The notes under the pieces: model-generated
The model's input: the letters and a program-made list of their open reading frames with translations, nothing else
Database searches by the model: none
What the model was told of the DNA's origin: nothing
Source of the DNA: Liolophura sinensis
Lineage: Eukaryota; Mollusca; Polyplacophora; Chitonida; Chitonidae
NCBI RefSeq assembly: GCF_032854445.1
Contig: NC_088299.1
Coordinates: 535,001 to 599,000 of the forward strand
Direction: 5' to 3'
Length of the DNA stretch: 64,000 nucleotides
Position numbers and translations under genes: made by a program
Shown: one piece after another, positions 12,245-24,490 of the stretch
Layout: every line of letters begins with the position of its first letter
Position numbering within the stretch: position 1 is the first letter of the stretch

Positions 12245-12488
12245 ATACCACCTGATACACGTAATGTTTGTAACATTTCAAGTGAGTCCCCCATAAAAAA
12301 TGTTTAGTATCCATAAGCATACAAGATGCTAATGCTTCAATGTCATTAGGGGACTTATTTCAAATGTTTCTGTGTATATTGGGTTAATTACCTTGGCACC
12401 AGGGCTGTACGTCTTTACTCTAACATGTCTAAGTATAATATTATCATGGGCCCCTGGGCAAACACATGGACTGTTGCCTACCACCTAC

Positions 12489-12558
12489 GCAAAAAAAACA
12501 AACAAACAAAAAAAAATTAAAAAACAAAACAACAAACAAACAAAAAAAAAAACAACAA
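12489..12558. repeat. (CAAA)n / poly-A-rich low-complexity tract
   Basis: Runs of CAAA and AAAAC units. The complementary (GTTT)n type of tract occurs at 47909-48000. Confidence 0.9.
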
Positions 12559-12876
12559 TCTTACATTTTGAAACTCAGTGTCCCCAAATCCATGGTGAGT
12601 GTGCCCATGCAAGACGAGGGCAGGGACTAGGGACTATTTCCACCAAAATGTAAACAAATTCAATAGGGTTTTCAAACACTGTCACAAGACTTGCAATGAA
12701 ATCACCAGCAAAACTACTGGAAAGTCCTGGTGATTTTTTTGTGTAATTAGCATAACTCATCCACGACTGACGTCTTATTATCTTAACAACAACAACAACA
12801 ACTGAACAGTTTGCTGTAAAGTGGACTGAACTTGCAGAATTGGGAGAGATTATTATTTTTCGTCTAGTTGATAACA

Positions 12877-12920
12877 GCGCCCCCCTGTTGTCATAATGGT
12901 GCATCGCCACAGATGAGAGC
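12877..12920 (+). repeat. Single arm of the 11.05 kb foldback element
   Basis: A GCGCCCCCCTGTTGTCATAA start and an AGATGAGAGC end match one arm of the palindrome at 11051-11142. Confidence 0.65.
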
Positions 12921-12951
12921 AGTGTTGTAACTTCGTATCTCACTTTCGTAT

Positions 12952-12986
<35 letters not shown>
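12952..12986. repeat. (TG)n(AG)n compound microsatellite
   Basis: About 10 TG units followed directly by about 7 AG units. Confidence 0.95.
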
Positions 12987-13009
12987 TAATCTGTTGCTCA
13001 AGTTTGTTC

Positions 13010-13280
13010 AGTAGCTTAATGTGTTCACTTCACTAGCCTGATGCATGTTGGCTTGTCAGCCTGATACATGGGGTTGTAGGTTCAAATCCAGCTCTTTGAA
13101 ACGTAACAAGCCAAGTAAGCATTTCGGGAATTTCAGGAGTTCATGTTGGTTGAAATGAGACAGGGTGGGGGCTCTCGTGAACTAACTCGGCCACAAGGAT
13201 TTTACGGCAGCTGCTTTGGCGTAGACAGACCTGGCTATATGCGAGATGTGTATTCAGTCAAGCAGGTACCGTAAAAAATT
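13010..13280 (+). mobile_element. Possible tRNA-derived SINE fragment (family E)
   Basis: A B-box-like GGTTCAAATCC at about 13079-13089, preceded by an A-box-like GTAGCTTAATGTG about 60 bp upstream, gives tRNA spacing. No second copy exists in the window and no target-site duplication is clear, so the boundaries are guesses. Confidence 0.35.
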
Positions 13281-13602
13281 GGCTTTAGGCTGCGTTAATT
13301 TGCAAGAGCACCCACCCTCTCTCATCTATATCTGTATGAACTCACTGAACTCCTGAAAGGCTGACTCGGCTTATAAAGACGTAAATTTATAAGTACGTGT
13401 TAATAATAACCTTGCAGTATTTCATAATCCGGGAACTCTGGTTTCTTATTTTTGAGATCAAGTTATACGTCAATGTATAAATAAATGCAATTTGTTATTT
13501 TTTTTTTTTCAAAAAGAATAATGGGACAATGCAAGGAAAGATGTGGCCGAGAGACACAGTGGATAGACCACAGAGAAACTAATGGCACAGATGAAGGTAA
13601 AC

Positions 13603-14340
13603 TATACTGAACAAAAATATAAACGCAACACCCAATATTTTTTTATCAAATTAACTGCGTTGTCAAATTCCTTTCAATACTGTTTTTCAGGGGGCATAAA
13701 ATAGACCCTTAGGAATACATTTCCATAACTGTTGGAAATGGAAAACCGGTGGTAACGCTGAGGTGGGTTAGGAACCAGGGGTGGGATCAGTTTGTGAAAT
13801 TCCACACTTCAGTATCGAGTTTGTCCGCGGTTTGCATGCTGCCACCCTACACATCTGATGAGATAGTCATTTGTGACTTGTGGAATGTTTCCCACTCCAG
13901 TGTGAGGGCCAAATGCAACTGCGCGAACAGGAAGTCGCCGACACACTCGCCAGTTGAAGACATACCGCATTTGTTCAATTGAGGACAGTTCAGGTGAATA
14001 CACTGGCCAGTTGAGCACTTTAACGTTTTCGCCCTATAACACTGCTCTGCTTGAAGCAGTAACACGGGGACAGGCACTGGTCCTGAAAGCATCGAGCATG
14101 CCGATGGCGGGCTCTCATTGGGTTTTGTGGCAACTGTGGCATCGTGCCCTTTGACAGAGCCTGCACTGTACAGGTGGCCTTTTGTACACCTGAGTACTAC
14201 AGAATAGTGCCACACCTGTCTGATGGGTCAAAATGGTGCACAGGTCTGAAATCGACACTTTGGTTTTGGAGCCTGGAATTTACACTGGTGCAGGGTTTTG
14301 CCCATGACCGTTCCTCGGTACTATATTTTTGTTCAGTATA
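13603..14340 (-). mobile_element. Decayed Tc1/mariner-like DNA transposon
   Basis: Terminal inverted repeats containing TACTGAACAAAAATATA lie at 13605 and ending at 14338, each flanked by TA, the Tc1/mariner target. The minus strand retains a transposase C-terminal fragment in 13809-14018. It contains NWPVYSPELSSIEQ, which matches the family's DWPxxSPDLNPIE block, then NIPQVTNDYLI and a terminal GQTRY, compared with the usual GGHTRY. The aspartate of DWP is replaced by Asn, and the upstream catalytic region is frameshifted or deleted. At about 735 bp it is roughly half the usual size, so it is an inactive relic. Confidence 0.85.
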
Positions 14341-14368
14341 CATGTACAAGTAATTACAGGGCCATGAG

Positions 14369-14932
14369 GAACTGAAGATGGGGCAGTGGAGAACTAAAAA
14401 AAAAGGCAAAGAGAACTGAGAAAGGGGCAAAGATCAGCTAAGAAAGGGGCAAATGTGAACTATGAAAGGGCAGGGGAGAACTGAGAAAGGGGCAAAGGTG
14501 ACCTGAGAAAAGTGCAAAGGGGAACTGGGGATTGGGAAAAGGAGAACTAATAATGGGGCAGAAGGGAATTGAGAATGGAGCTGAGGGAAAGGGAGAATCG
14601 AGCACAGGTGAACTGAGGATGGTACAGAGGGGAAGAGAAGACCTGGCAGGGCAACCAGAGTATGGGGCAGAGGTGAACGTAGGATGGGGTGGATGGGACA
14701 GAGGGGAATTGAGAATGGGGCAAAGGGGAACTGAGAAAAATGCAAAGGGGAATTGAGGATGGGCAAAGGCGAATTGAGGATGGGCAAAGGGGGACAGAAG
14801 ACAAGGCAAAGGGAACAGAAGATGCGGCAGTGGGGAACTAAGGATGCGGCAGAGGGTAACTGAGGATGGGGCAGAGGGGAAATGAGAAAGGTGCCACGGG
14901 GAACTTGGGATGGGGAAAGGAGGGTAACAGTT
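14369..14932 (+). repeat. Purine-rich minisatellite, about 20 bp unit
   Basis: About 25-28 imperfect units of the form GGGGAACTGAGGATGGGGCA, with units ranging roughly 18-22 bp. The + strand is almost wholly purine. Long stop-free frames rich in Pro, Ser and Phe on the minus strand are by-products of the repeat, not a gene. Confidence 0.93.
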
Positions 14933-17900
14933 CAAATTGTAAGCGTTACCCCTCCTGTTCTTAAAAACAGAAACAGTGCTGTATAAAAATGAAGACAGAC
15001 AAAGGAAAATGTACTGGCACGATGACTGTCACCAGACTAGCGCCCTACACCCATCATGGCACGCTGACTTGATACGCCAGCCCACGATCAGTTGATACAT
15101 ACCACCCACAGGCTTTTTATGACTTCGATTGTCTTCAAGGGGTGTATTCAGCAGCAGTTGTGGCGAGTCAAACAAATCAAGCCTGAGGTAGCTCACCCAC
15201 AGACAGTGAACAAGTGTTCATCTTTGAAAATTATTGTATTAATATTAGGAATTGTCCTGACAAATCGTGATCTTACATCTAGCATTCTGCGACTGACTTG
15301 TCTGATTCAAACTTACACTCACTGCAGGTGTAGTAATAAATATGTAACACTGTAAAAACTTAATACGACTCGTCTGCACCCAACAGTCTTCCTTCCAGAG
15401 CCATGTTTCTCATGGGCTATCATCATGAGGTTTCTCGTTTCGACCAGTACTGTAGTTTTATAATAATTCCTATGTATACAAAAAATTAAGTGAGGGTAGC
15501 AAACCATCTGTTTGGCCTGTGGCCGCCAACAATCCACACTGATGAGGCGAAGGGATTACATATTTTCTTTTTATCAGCTGATATTGCGGGCACCAGTGGG
15601 AGACCCTGAAAAGGATGTTGGATGCAGAAGAAGACATTCCATTCAATGCCTTGTTTTTGTCACCTATTTTTGAATTCTGTTCACCAAACTAAAAACTAAC
15701 ATGGTTTCGACATGGTGACCACTCCCCACCTCCCCCTTCAAGGATTCAAATTTTTACATAGCAACAGTAAGAGAGTCCTGCCTTTCTAAAGGCGAATAAA
15801 AAACCCAGAACAATTACAAGACTATATATATTTGTGTAATATTCTGTAACAGCGTTTTAATGCAGCATCCTCGTAATCAGGTATAACTGTTTACTGTGTG
15901 AGTTCATACACCAGGAAATAAATATCATAAATATTATTTATCAACTGTAACATTCATGTGTGTTTAATAACTTACACACACTGAATCTACAAATAAAAGA
16001 GGAAATTGTACATTGGTGTGGTCAAACTTTCAAAGTGCCAGTATAACAGCATGATATTTGTGGGCCTCTTGGGGGATGTTATTCCTGAAAGTGTGGACGA
16101 TTCTGGTAATAACGGGAGACGTTGAGGTATACATGTATAAACTTCATATAGCATACAGTTCAGTATTCAGAGACACTGCATGGACATTCTATACTGATTG
16201 ACACCTCTTGAGTAAAATTCAAACCACACGATAATGGTGTCAGATTAGTCGTTTTAGCACCTGTACATCTGCAATATACATGACGTCCTCATCAACTGTC
16301 TCTTTTCCTTACTCCATACTGTGTTATTTTAAATATTCCCACACCATATACATTTAGTTAATAAGTGAAAGATACAACTCTATCAATTGACCTTGGGATG
16401 TTCATTAACTCCTGATGGTGAATGGGGAGAAAATCAGCTGGAAATAAAGCCCCGCTGACATAAGCCACCAAAATAAGGTACCAGTGCTGTGTTGGTTTGT
16501 AAGTACACATTCCTGATAAAGTGACTGTAAATAAAACATTAAGATCAATTTTTTAAACACAATTGTTCCTAATGTGTGTGTGAGCAGGTATTTACTGGCT
16601 GTATCTTTCGACTTACTTGCACACTTCTTTGATCATGTTAGAGAGGCAAGATAGTTGAGGAACTGAAATACATTCTTCAACTTAATACATAACCGTATCT
16701 GATGAAAGACAACACTGGCTAGAGCACAACATAGATATTTAGCCTGAGTCCATCCACATTGTAAGCGGCCGGACGTCCAGTCAACAATCTACACACCACA
16801 AAAATCGCTATCCACATGTTGCTCTTGCTGACATACCGGAACTATTTTCAGTTTGAGGGAGGCTCGTGGAGTCCTGCTGTTTTCAAAGCCGGAGACCACG
16901 GTGGACTGACCAGTGTAAGACACCAGCGATTTTCACCTGTCGTGCTGCCATGGTGGGCACCACATCGTGGCCACTGCGAGCCCTTGAGCGATGGCTGGAT
17001 ACTGTCCCTTATAAATAAATATGAGTAATATAAAATCAGTGAACAGAGTGGTAATGTAAGGTGCAGCTTGGTTAGACGCATTCAAATGCAATTAGCTTCC
17101 CAGCGGCAGTGACTTTGCAGATTTTGGCCTTAGTCATATTATTAAGTAAATTTATTTATCATTCAAAATGGTCTTCACTGTTTTTTCAACATCTGCAATA
17201 CATGATGCACAGTTATTACAGCAGTTATGACAAGTTGCATCGAATTGCATGTAGAGAATACAAGGTGTACCTTCATACAAGTAACATGTATGTGTGTGTA
17301 TATATAGAAAGTTTCTTCAAAGAAGTAAAAAAAATACAAAAAAACAAGGCAATCAGAAATACCAGTAGCTCTCCCAATTGAGCAGTTTGAAAGACAAATC
17401 ATTCAAGTATTGACCTCTTAACCAAAAAAAGCAGAATGATTGACACTGCCATACACAGATATTATCTTCTAATTATGTAGTGCTAAGATCTTGCCATTAA
17501 ATCAGCAAGAAAGACCAAAATTATTAGACTGTCCCAAGTATGACATATGTTTATCATATGTCTAAGGATTGCAGAGCAGTGACTTCATCTGTTTCAGAGT
17601 TGTACATGTAAATCTTTGTAGTGGTAAAACATAATGTTGGGAGTTAGTGCACAACTTTACCACAGAGGTCTTTGATATACAAATCGCGAACTGCATTTGG
17701 AAATCCATGTACTATGGGAGACAAATGCAATCCTGTGAAAAGGCGAGCAAAATGTTGAGCTATGAGGTAAGCGACGTTCTTGGTCTTCAATATTGGTTGT
17801 CATTATAATTATTGTAAACATGACATTAACATTCTTGACCACAAGGGCTAAATCACCATATGGTTTAATTATACCTCATACTGTATATGTTTTTTAATTT

Positions 17901-19858
17901 ATGAAAGTATGTTGGCTTAAAAGTAAAATTTTTGTTATGTGAAGAAAAACACTGTAATATACATGTAATAAAAAAAACATGAGAACCTTTGTAAATTTTC
18001 CACCCCTATAATTTGCACAGGATTGTAGTTTGCAAAACTTTGTATTGTACACCTATACACTTCAGGACATTTACATTTGTGCTGTTGTCGGAGAACAACA
18101 AGAAGCCAGGGGATATATCTCAGGAGGCTTTGAAAACACTGTACATGTACATGCAAGGACTAAAATGAAAATGTATAATTCTCCCGTCGCAACCTAGAAC
18201 CAAGCTTTTATGATGTCAAGATCATACATAAACAACTGGTATTTTAGTTACAATTTAAATAAGATTATTTCACTTTCCTTCAATTCACCAGAGAGGAAAT
18301 TGATGTGACAGAAAGATAGACAGGAAGGACGCAGTATTATAATCACACCGAAGTGCTCATGGTAGCAAACCTCCCCAGATTAGTTAGCTAATCAGTTAGT
18401 ATAAAAATTAAATTTATATGAACTGTTTCATGAGTGCAGTATCTAATTTGAACTTCTTGTGTGCATGTAACAACAATTTTACAGAAATTGATGCTCAGAA
18501 CGAAGGAAAGTTCTGACAATACCCTGTGAAAACCCAAAGCAATAAGATAAACCAGTACATGGCATATTGCAATTGTCGTCTTACCCCTGACATTATTTAT
18601 TTGATTTATTTTGAGTAATAGGAATGACACACTCAGGAATACATCCTATGGTTGAGAAAAGCATGGATAGGCCACAGAAAACCAGGCATTTTGACCTGTA
18701 TCTGGCAACCCCATTTTCCCACCCTCGATGTCTGCAGAGTCACACAGTCAAAGTCAACGTGTGCACTACATGCAATTCAACTTTATACATTTTACATACA
18801 TGTGGCAGAATTGTCCTTTGTCAGTTCATTCTAATATGTTGACAGAGGTGTAAGACTCTTGTCATGTCTGGATAAGTCTGATAGCTGGCAGTCCTCCCTG
18901 CACACTCACAAATTAATGGCGTAACCCTGTAACACTGAAACTGCGGGGACCATACTTTACTTCATACCAGGTATTTGGGAAAACCTTTAGATACGATCAG
19001 GTAACAGCAGGTCCAAGCCCACACCGACTCAGGTGTTGGATTTCACGCTGGTGCTCAGCCTTCCATCTAACTTGTATGTCAATCATAACTGGTTGTCAGT
19101 TCTACTTTATTCAAACCGAGCAGACTTTTTTATACTGCCCAAGCATTTCAGGCTACATGTACATGTATGTCTCTATTGAAGACATTAAGACAGGTACATA
19201 ACAAATAGTGTAATGTGACTCGTATGTTAACTCTGTCAGTGCAATATTTGCTGTGAGACGAATCCCATGTAAATCACCAGTATAACACCCCTTTATAAAG
19301 ATTGAATACTTATCATTTCACTTAAAATCTGTCTGCTTCTAGCCGACCACAGCACACATCAAACCCAACACTCAATATCATTAGATTGCCAATTAAAACA
19401 TACAACTGTAGTATAGATTAGAATAGGCCCCATTGGAACATGACACCATGGGCTTCGAATTCTAACTACTCAATCTTTACTCATCATGGTACACATTCTA
19501 TGGTCTTTTTAAACTGCTACTCTAGTTCCAAGAGAAACTAAATGCATGCAGGAAAACAAAAGTAATATGAAGGAAACCCTCTGGAACAGGGCTAATTCCA
19601 CGGTTCAAGAATGAGTTAATAACGGCATAGCTCAACCCATATATAAACAGGGAAGTGTTTGAACACAAAATCTTCCACAGTTTCAAGAAAATGTGGCTGA
19701 CGTGATGTGATAACATCCCTTATTTGTATGTGACAGTGAATCAGGCATCCATACGATCATTTCGAAACTTCTAAAGCACAGCAATCTTTTCATAATTTCA
19801 ATCATCATCATTAAACCCTGCTTTTAAGAGGCAGATGTATGGCAACAAATCAATTAGC
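14933..19858. other. Intron-like stretch without firm features
   Basis: Unique AT-rich DNA. One + strand exon-like frame lies at 16852-16914 (see findings). Isolated ACATGTACATGT palindromes occur at about 17970, 18140 and 19150. No recognisable transposon. Confidence 0.35.
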
Positions 19859-20620
19859 CCTGTTGAAGTTACATGTAACTTGGAATGTGTTTGAACTGGG
19901 AATGTCTTGTACAGCCCTTAAAACCAAAACATGTTAACTAGTTGTGTTGAAGTGTCATGTAACTTGTAAGGTGTTTGCACTGGGAATGTGTTGTATAGTT
20001 ATGTATGTGATTTGTTAAGACTAGGTGCCTGTCTGCGTGTTGCTTTCCACGTTCTCACTGATGTCATTTTTTTTCCAAAGTCACATGTTTTTACTGATTT
20101 TTCATTAGTTAAAAAATGAATGAGGAGATGCTTGATTTACCAAAAAAAATACAGAGTTAGCACATTGTTCTTCACACTATCCTTTGTCACATGATACTAT
20201 CATCCCTGAGGGCTCATTGATCAGCTGGATGCAGTACATACAAACTTCACTGTACTTGTTTTTTGTTCGTTATGATAAGCTCTGGATTCGTACTTCCTTC
20301 AGACAACATGTTGGGTCCGTAGTCCGGCAGTTAGAAGTTAGACCATTTGAATTGTGACAGAATGATTGAGGTGTTTAAGATAGATGAACATGGTAATGGT
20401 TAAATGTGCATGTGTCATGTCTGAGAAAAGCCTCCTCCACATTTAGCCAGCCTCTTTCAGGTAAGCATGAATGAGTGACATAAACAATGATGTGAAGCTA
20501 CATGTACATGTAAACACAAACCTAGTCTTTATTACAACCTATTAGTTCTTTAAAAACAAAACAGGTCAACTAGCCATAATACAAGTAACTTATGTTTGTA
20601 CTGGGAATGTGTTGTGATGG
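19859..20620 (+). repeat. Three diverged copies of an approx. 80 bp unit
   Basis: A unit with GTTGAAGT, CATGTAACTT, then GTGTTTG and ACTGGGAATGTGTTGT occurs at about 19861-19918 and 19942-19998, with a third copy at about 20553-20612. The first two are in tandem, separated by an AAAACCAAAACATGTTAACT-type spacer that recurs before the third copy. Confidence 0.65.
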
Positions 20621-21055
20621 GGACTTGTTGAAGGGAAAAACCAGAGAAGCAGTCATGGATCGAGACAAGACTGACCATCCAGTGGGGTTAGACATAGTGG
20701 GGTAATGATCGATCACATCCAATCAGTCAGCCTCCTCTCTCCACGACTCACCCCACAAAAACCTTCTTACTGATCAAGCTGGCTATTTGTGAACAGGCTG
20801 GAGGTGAGAATTCTGAGTGGCTGTCTGAGACACTGATCCTTTCCCAGCCAGCCAGGTATTACACAGACCGCCTGGGTCCCTTCAGACTAGTTTGAGGGAC
20901 ACACAGACAACGTTAGGCCTGGCTGGTCATTGACTGGTCAAATTCCCAGACAGTATAATGCTCTGCCTGCTCCATCATCATCTACATCAAGATGAGCTGC
21001 CAGAGATGAGCTTCATCAAGATGAACTCCTTTCCAGCCTCTTCCTGAATCTATGG
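20620..21055. other. GC-richer unique block of unknown role
   Basis: Composition rises against its surroundings, with CAGCCAGCCAGG and CTGGTCA motifs and a short repeat (CATCAAGATGAGCT and CATCAAGATGAACT). No convincing splice-bounded frame was seen. It could be a regulatory or conserved intronic element. Confidence 0.3.
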
Positions 21056-22109
21056 CTATACACAAAATATATAATTTCCAAAGGCTATAATGTACATATC
21101 AAACAGGTATCTTTAAAGCAACATCCGTCAACTACAGGTTACTTGTACATGTCCACATGGCTAAATACACTCAGCGCACAACAAACTTTAAAACTATGTA
21201 AAACTATACAAACTAAACAATATACATGTATATATAAAAGTAGATTTTATTCCAAATAACAATGAAAAATAACCATGCTTTAGTATCTATAGCCATGAGG
21301 TATAGCTACAGCTGCACACTAACCGCTTCTGTTTACAGAATGAAAGTTAATTTTTTCTAGATTTCTTATCACAAAAACAGCTCACATAATCATGATCTAC
21401 ATGAATATGAAGAAATCAGGCACTTGTACCTATATACATGTTTATAAGTATATACAAAATAATATAAGTAAAATAATATAAGTAAAATACACGCATCCCA
21501 AAGTACATGCAATTGTGTACTTTGCATGTGCATGTACTGTAAATTACCTTTTTTGTAAGTCTTACTTTACATTTATTTTTATGTGAGTGTTTGATAGCTT
21601 AATAGCTTTCTCAAGAATTTTTTACTTCAGCAAATGGCTGTCAGTTTTATTGAAGAAACCACCAATATCTGCGAAGGTACATGGACAAGCTTTCCGTAGT
21701 GCATTGTATTTGACTGTAATAATGGTGGAAGACAGCTCGTTTTCATGCAAATGCCCCACTGCCCACTTAATCACTAATTGTCCCCAATTAAGGCATCAAA
21801 AAGAGTGAGAGCTGGAGAATCTAGACATTCCTTGTCCTATGCCAGCATTGACCCAGTGCTTTGTTTCATTCATTCTACAACACTGCACACCAAATCACTG
21901 AACAACATCCCTCTCCCTGTTAATCTATATTCGTAAGTACATGTACGTATACATTATCATTACACAATTAAGTATGTAAATTATGCACTCTGTAAAGTTA
22001 ACATCATTTATGTGGTGTTACATATATTTTCACTTCATGTAATACAATGTCTGTATATGTGCATGTTAATTCTTTTTCATACAACATACATATAAATACT
22101 GTCAACAAG

Positions 22110-22169
22110 TCGTTTGTCTACACGGCGGGCGTCCACACCGCCCTGTACTACACCATCAAAGCACCGTGA
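22110..22169 (+). other. Small high-GC island with codon-like pattern
   Basis: A 60 bp GC-rich patch inside AT-rich DNA. On the + strand one frame reads SFVYTAGVHTALYYTIKAP followed by TGA, with G or C at the third position of nearly every codon. The preceding CAACAAG could be a weak acceptor. It may be a terminal exon or a fragment of a decayed retrocopy. The product is not recognised. Confidence 0.25.
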
Positions 22170-23444
22170 CATATGATGAAGGCCATTTAAAATCAGTCAG
22201 ATGCAAGGGGTAAAGAAGTACAAAAAAAATACCTGAGCCAAATCACTGTACAGGATAAGCTTCCTCCTCACTTAAGACGTGTGGAAGTTACAATCACTGG
22301 TTAATCTTTCCACCATAGCTTTGTGTATGCACAACATGCACAGTTTATGTATACATGTTATATACATGTACATGTTGGACTAACGGCAATGCCATGTGCA
22401 TGCATTTGTTCATATACTTTGATGAAAAGCTCAGTAAAACTATAATATGATACACGTTATTTATAAAATTCCTTTACTGACAACTTAAAATAACGCTTTC
22501 CAGCCGATTCTATATTAGATATATGCACACATGCAGCTACACGTGCAGAGTGATTCCTTTCTTTTATTTTTTTATTTTTATACTTTCCCTATGGATTGGA
22601 TTTTAAGTCAGGCCAGACAATGTGATAGCTCAGGCTACAACTTAAGCTCCCTTAACAGGTTTTGTGCAATAATCATACTTGCATACATTGGCCCAGATTT
22701 TGATGCCAATTCCTCCCAGTTCACCTAATTTTTTTTTTTTGCCTTCCCGAGTCTCTCTAGCTCTCCCCCTGTCAAAGATCTATTCGGTCAGAGAGCTCTG
22801 TTATCAACACTGCACACATATGTGGCAAACATCTTAATTAATAGTCTTACACAAATACAGGACCAGCGAACTGATGTAAGCTTTAATACCACATACAGCC
22901 AAACCACTGAACTGAACTAAAATGAATGCCAAATTTTTAACGCCTGTATACCATGCAGTTCTGTATCATGTGTACGTGCATGTCCCTACATACAGACAGC
23001 AACCTGTACCCAGACAATCACTAAGCTGACCGAGATACATGTACAATTACCCAGCCTTACAACGATGCATGCATTAGTCTTAAATCCGTCAATGGTTCAA
23101 CATGCAGCAGGCAGATACTTGTGAGCTATCATCACATTTATTAATACACCTGACATGTATATACCAAACAGGTGTGTTTTACTCTTCTCCATCCCTGTCT
23201 ATCCGGCTATCAGTATGGTCGTAGCACATTCACATTTCCAGAACAATTGGAATATTGAAACGTAAATTCATTTAACCACTCAACTATAAAACACACACGT
23301 ATGCTATACATATAACATTTTTGTCATCACAAAACAAGACTGAAATGTATTCAACATGGAAGGTATACTGATTTCTATCCCAAAAAATATAACAATACAG
23401 AATCTCTTCTCTTCACGTATTTTTTTTTTCATACAGCTATAAAT

Positions 23445-23735
23445 TCTTTCAACAATGGAGCCTCCATGGCTCAGTCGGTTAGCGCGCTAGCGCAGCGTAA
23501 TCACCCAGGAGCCTCTCACCAACGTGGTCGCTGTGAGTTCGAGTCCAGCTCATGCTGGCTTCCTCTCCGACCGTAAGTGGGAAGGTATGTCAGCAACCTG
23601 CGGATGGTCGAGGGTTCCCCCCGGGCTGTGCCCGGTTTCCACCTACCATAATGCTGGCCGCCGTTGTATAAGTGAAATATTCTTGAGTACGGCGTAAAAC
23701 ACCAATCAAATAAATAAATAAATCTTTCAACAATG
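23445..23735 (+). mobile_element. Full-length SINE family A with 13 bp TSD
   Basis: The best full copy, 23458-23722. Its tRNA-like head has A-box TGGCTCAGTCGGTTAGCG and B-box GAGTTCGAGTCC. The body contains GGCTTCCTCTCCGACCGTA and CAGCAACCTGCGGATGG, and it ends in TTGAGTACGGCGTAAAACAC and (AAAT)n. The direct repeat TCTTTCAACAATG at 23445-23457 and 23723-23735 is the target-site duplication. The A and B boxes would allow RNA polymerase III transcription. Confidence 0.95.
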
Positions 23736-24159
23736 AAACCTTCATAAAAAAAATGTAAGTCTCCATATGCATATGTAGAATGCATATGGAAATATAAAAA
23801 CATGTACATGTACAACTATTAAAGAGTAGAAGAATTCTGTAGGAAAAAGGATTTTTTTTTTAACCACTAGCTTTTACTGATCATATGAACATGTATGTTA
23901 TTTTCACCTTCACAAAGCTGGTAGAATGTATACCAGAAAGCAGCTGCCTGGCTTAGGGGTGCCCTGGTACAGTGACATAACTCTGGACGTGGGTGACTGC
24001 CAGAGGAGGCAGACATGATGGTTCAGTTAGTTCAGAAAACATGTAGTAGGAGAGTGGTTCAAACCCTAGTTGCAAAATGATCCTATAGCTAGCAGCCAAT
24101 CTGCAGGGTTGTTAGCATTGCTCACGTGCACATCTATGTATATGAAGCACATATTCTAG

Positions 24160-24490
24160 TCTCATTGCTTTGGTAACAGGAGGGAGGTATAGACATCTGT
24201 CTGTACACCTCGCTGCTTTGGTAACAGGAGGGAGGTATAGACATCTGTCTGTGCACCTCGCTGCTTTGGTAACAGGAGCGGTGTAGGGACATCTGTCTGT
24301 ATGCCTCACTGCTTGGGTAACAAGAACGGTGTATGGACATCTGTCTGTACACCTCGCTGCTTTGGTAACAGGAGCGGTGTATGTCCGCGGACATCTGTCC
24401 GTACACCTCATGCTTTAGTAACAGGAGCGGTGTATGTCTGCGGACATCTGTCCGTACACCTCATTGCTTTGGTAACAGGAGCAGTGTACG
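24160..24490 (+). repeat. Tandem array, 48 bp units then 54 bp units
   Basis: Seven units begin with GCTTTGGTAACAGGAG or a variant, at 24167, 24215, 24263, 24311, 24359, 24412 and 24466. The first five are spaced exactly 48 bp apart. The last two spacings are 53 and 54 bp because a TGTCCGCGGACATC-type 6 bp insertion appears. Spacings are mostly multiples of three, so several frames on both strands stay open. I do not treat these as coding. Confidence 0.93.

Noticed and set aside
14434-14935. Overlapping 117- and 165-codon minus-strand frames rich in Pro/Ser/Phe
   Set aside because: Translation of the pyrimidine strand of the 20 bp minisatellite. Several frames are open at once, as expected of low complexity.
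24112-24411. Minus-strand frame with 16-residue Cys-containing repeats
   Set aside because: The 48 bp unit length is divisible by three and lacks stops. Other frames on both strands are open as well, so openness is not evidence of coding.
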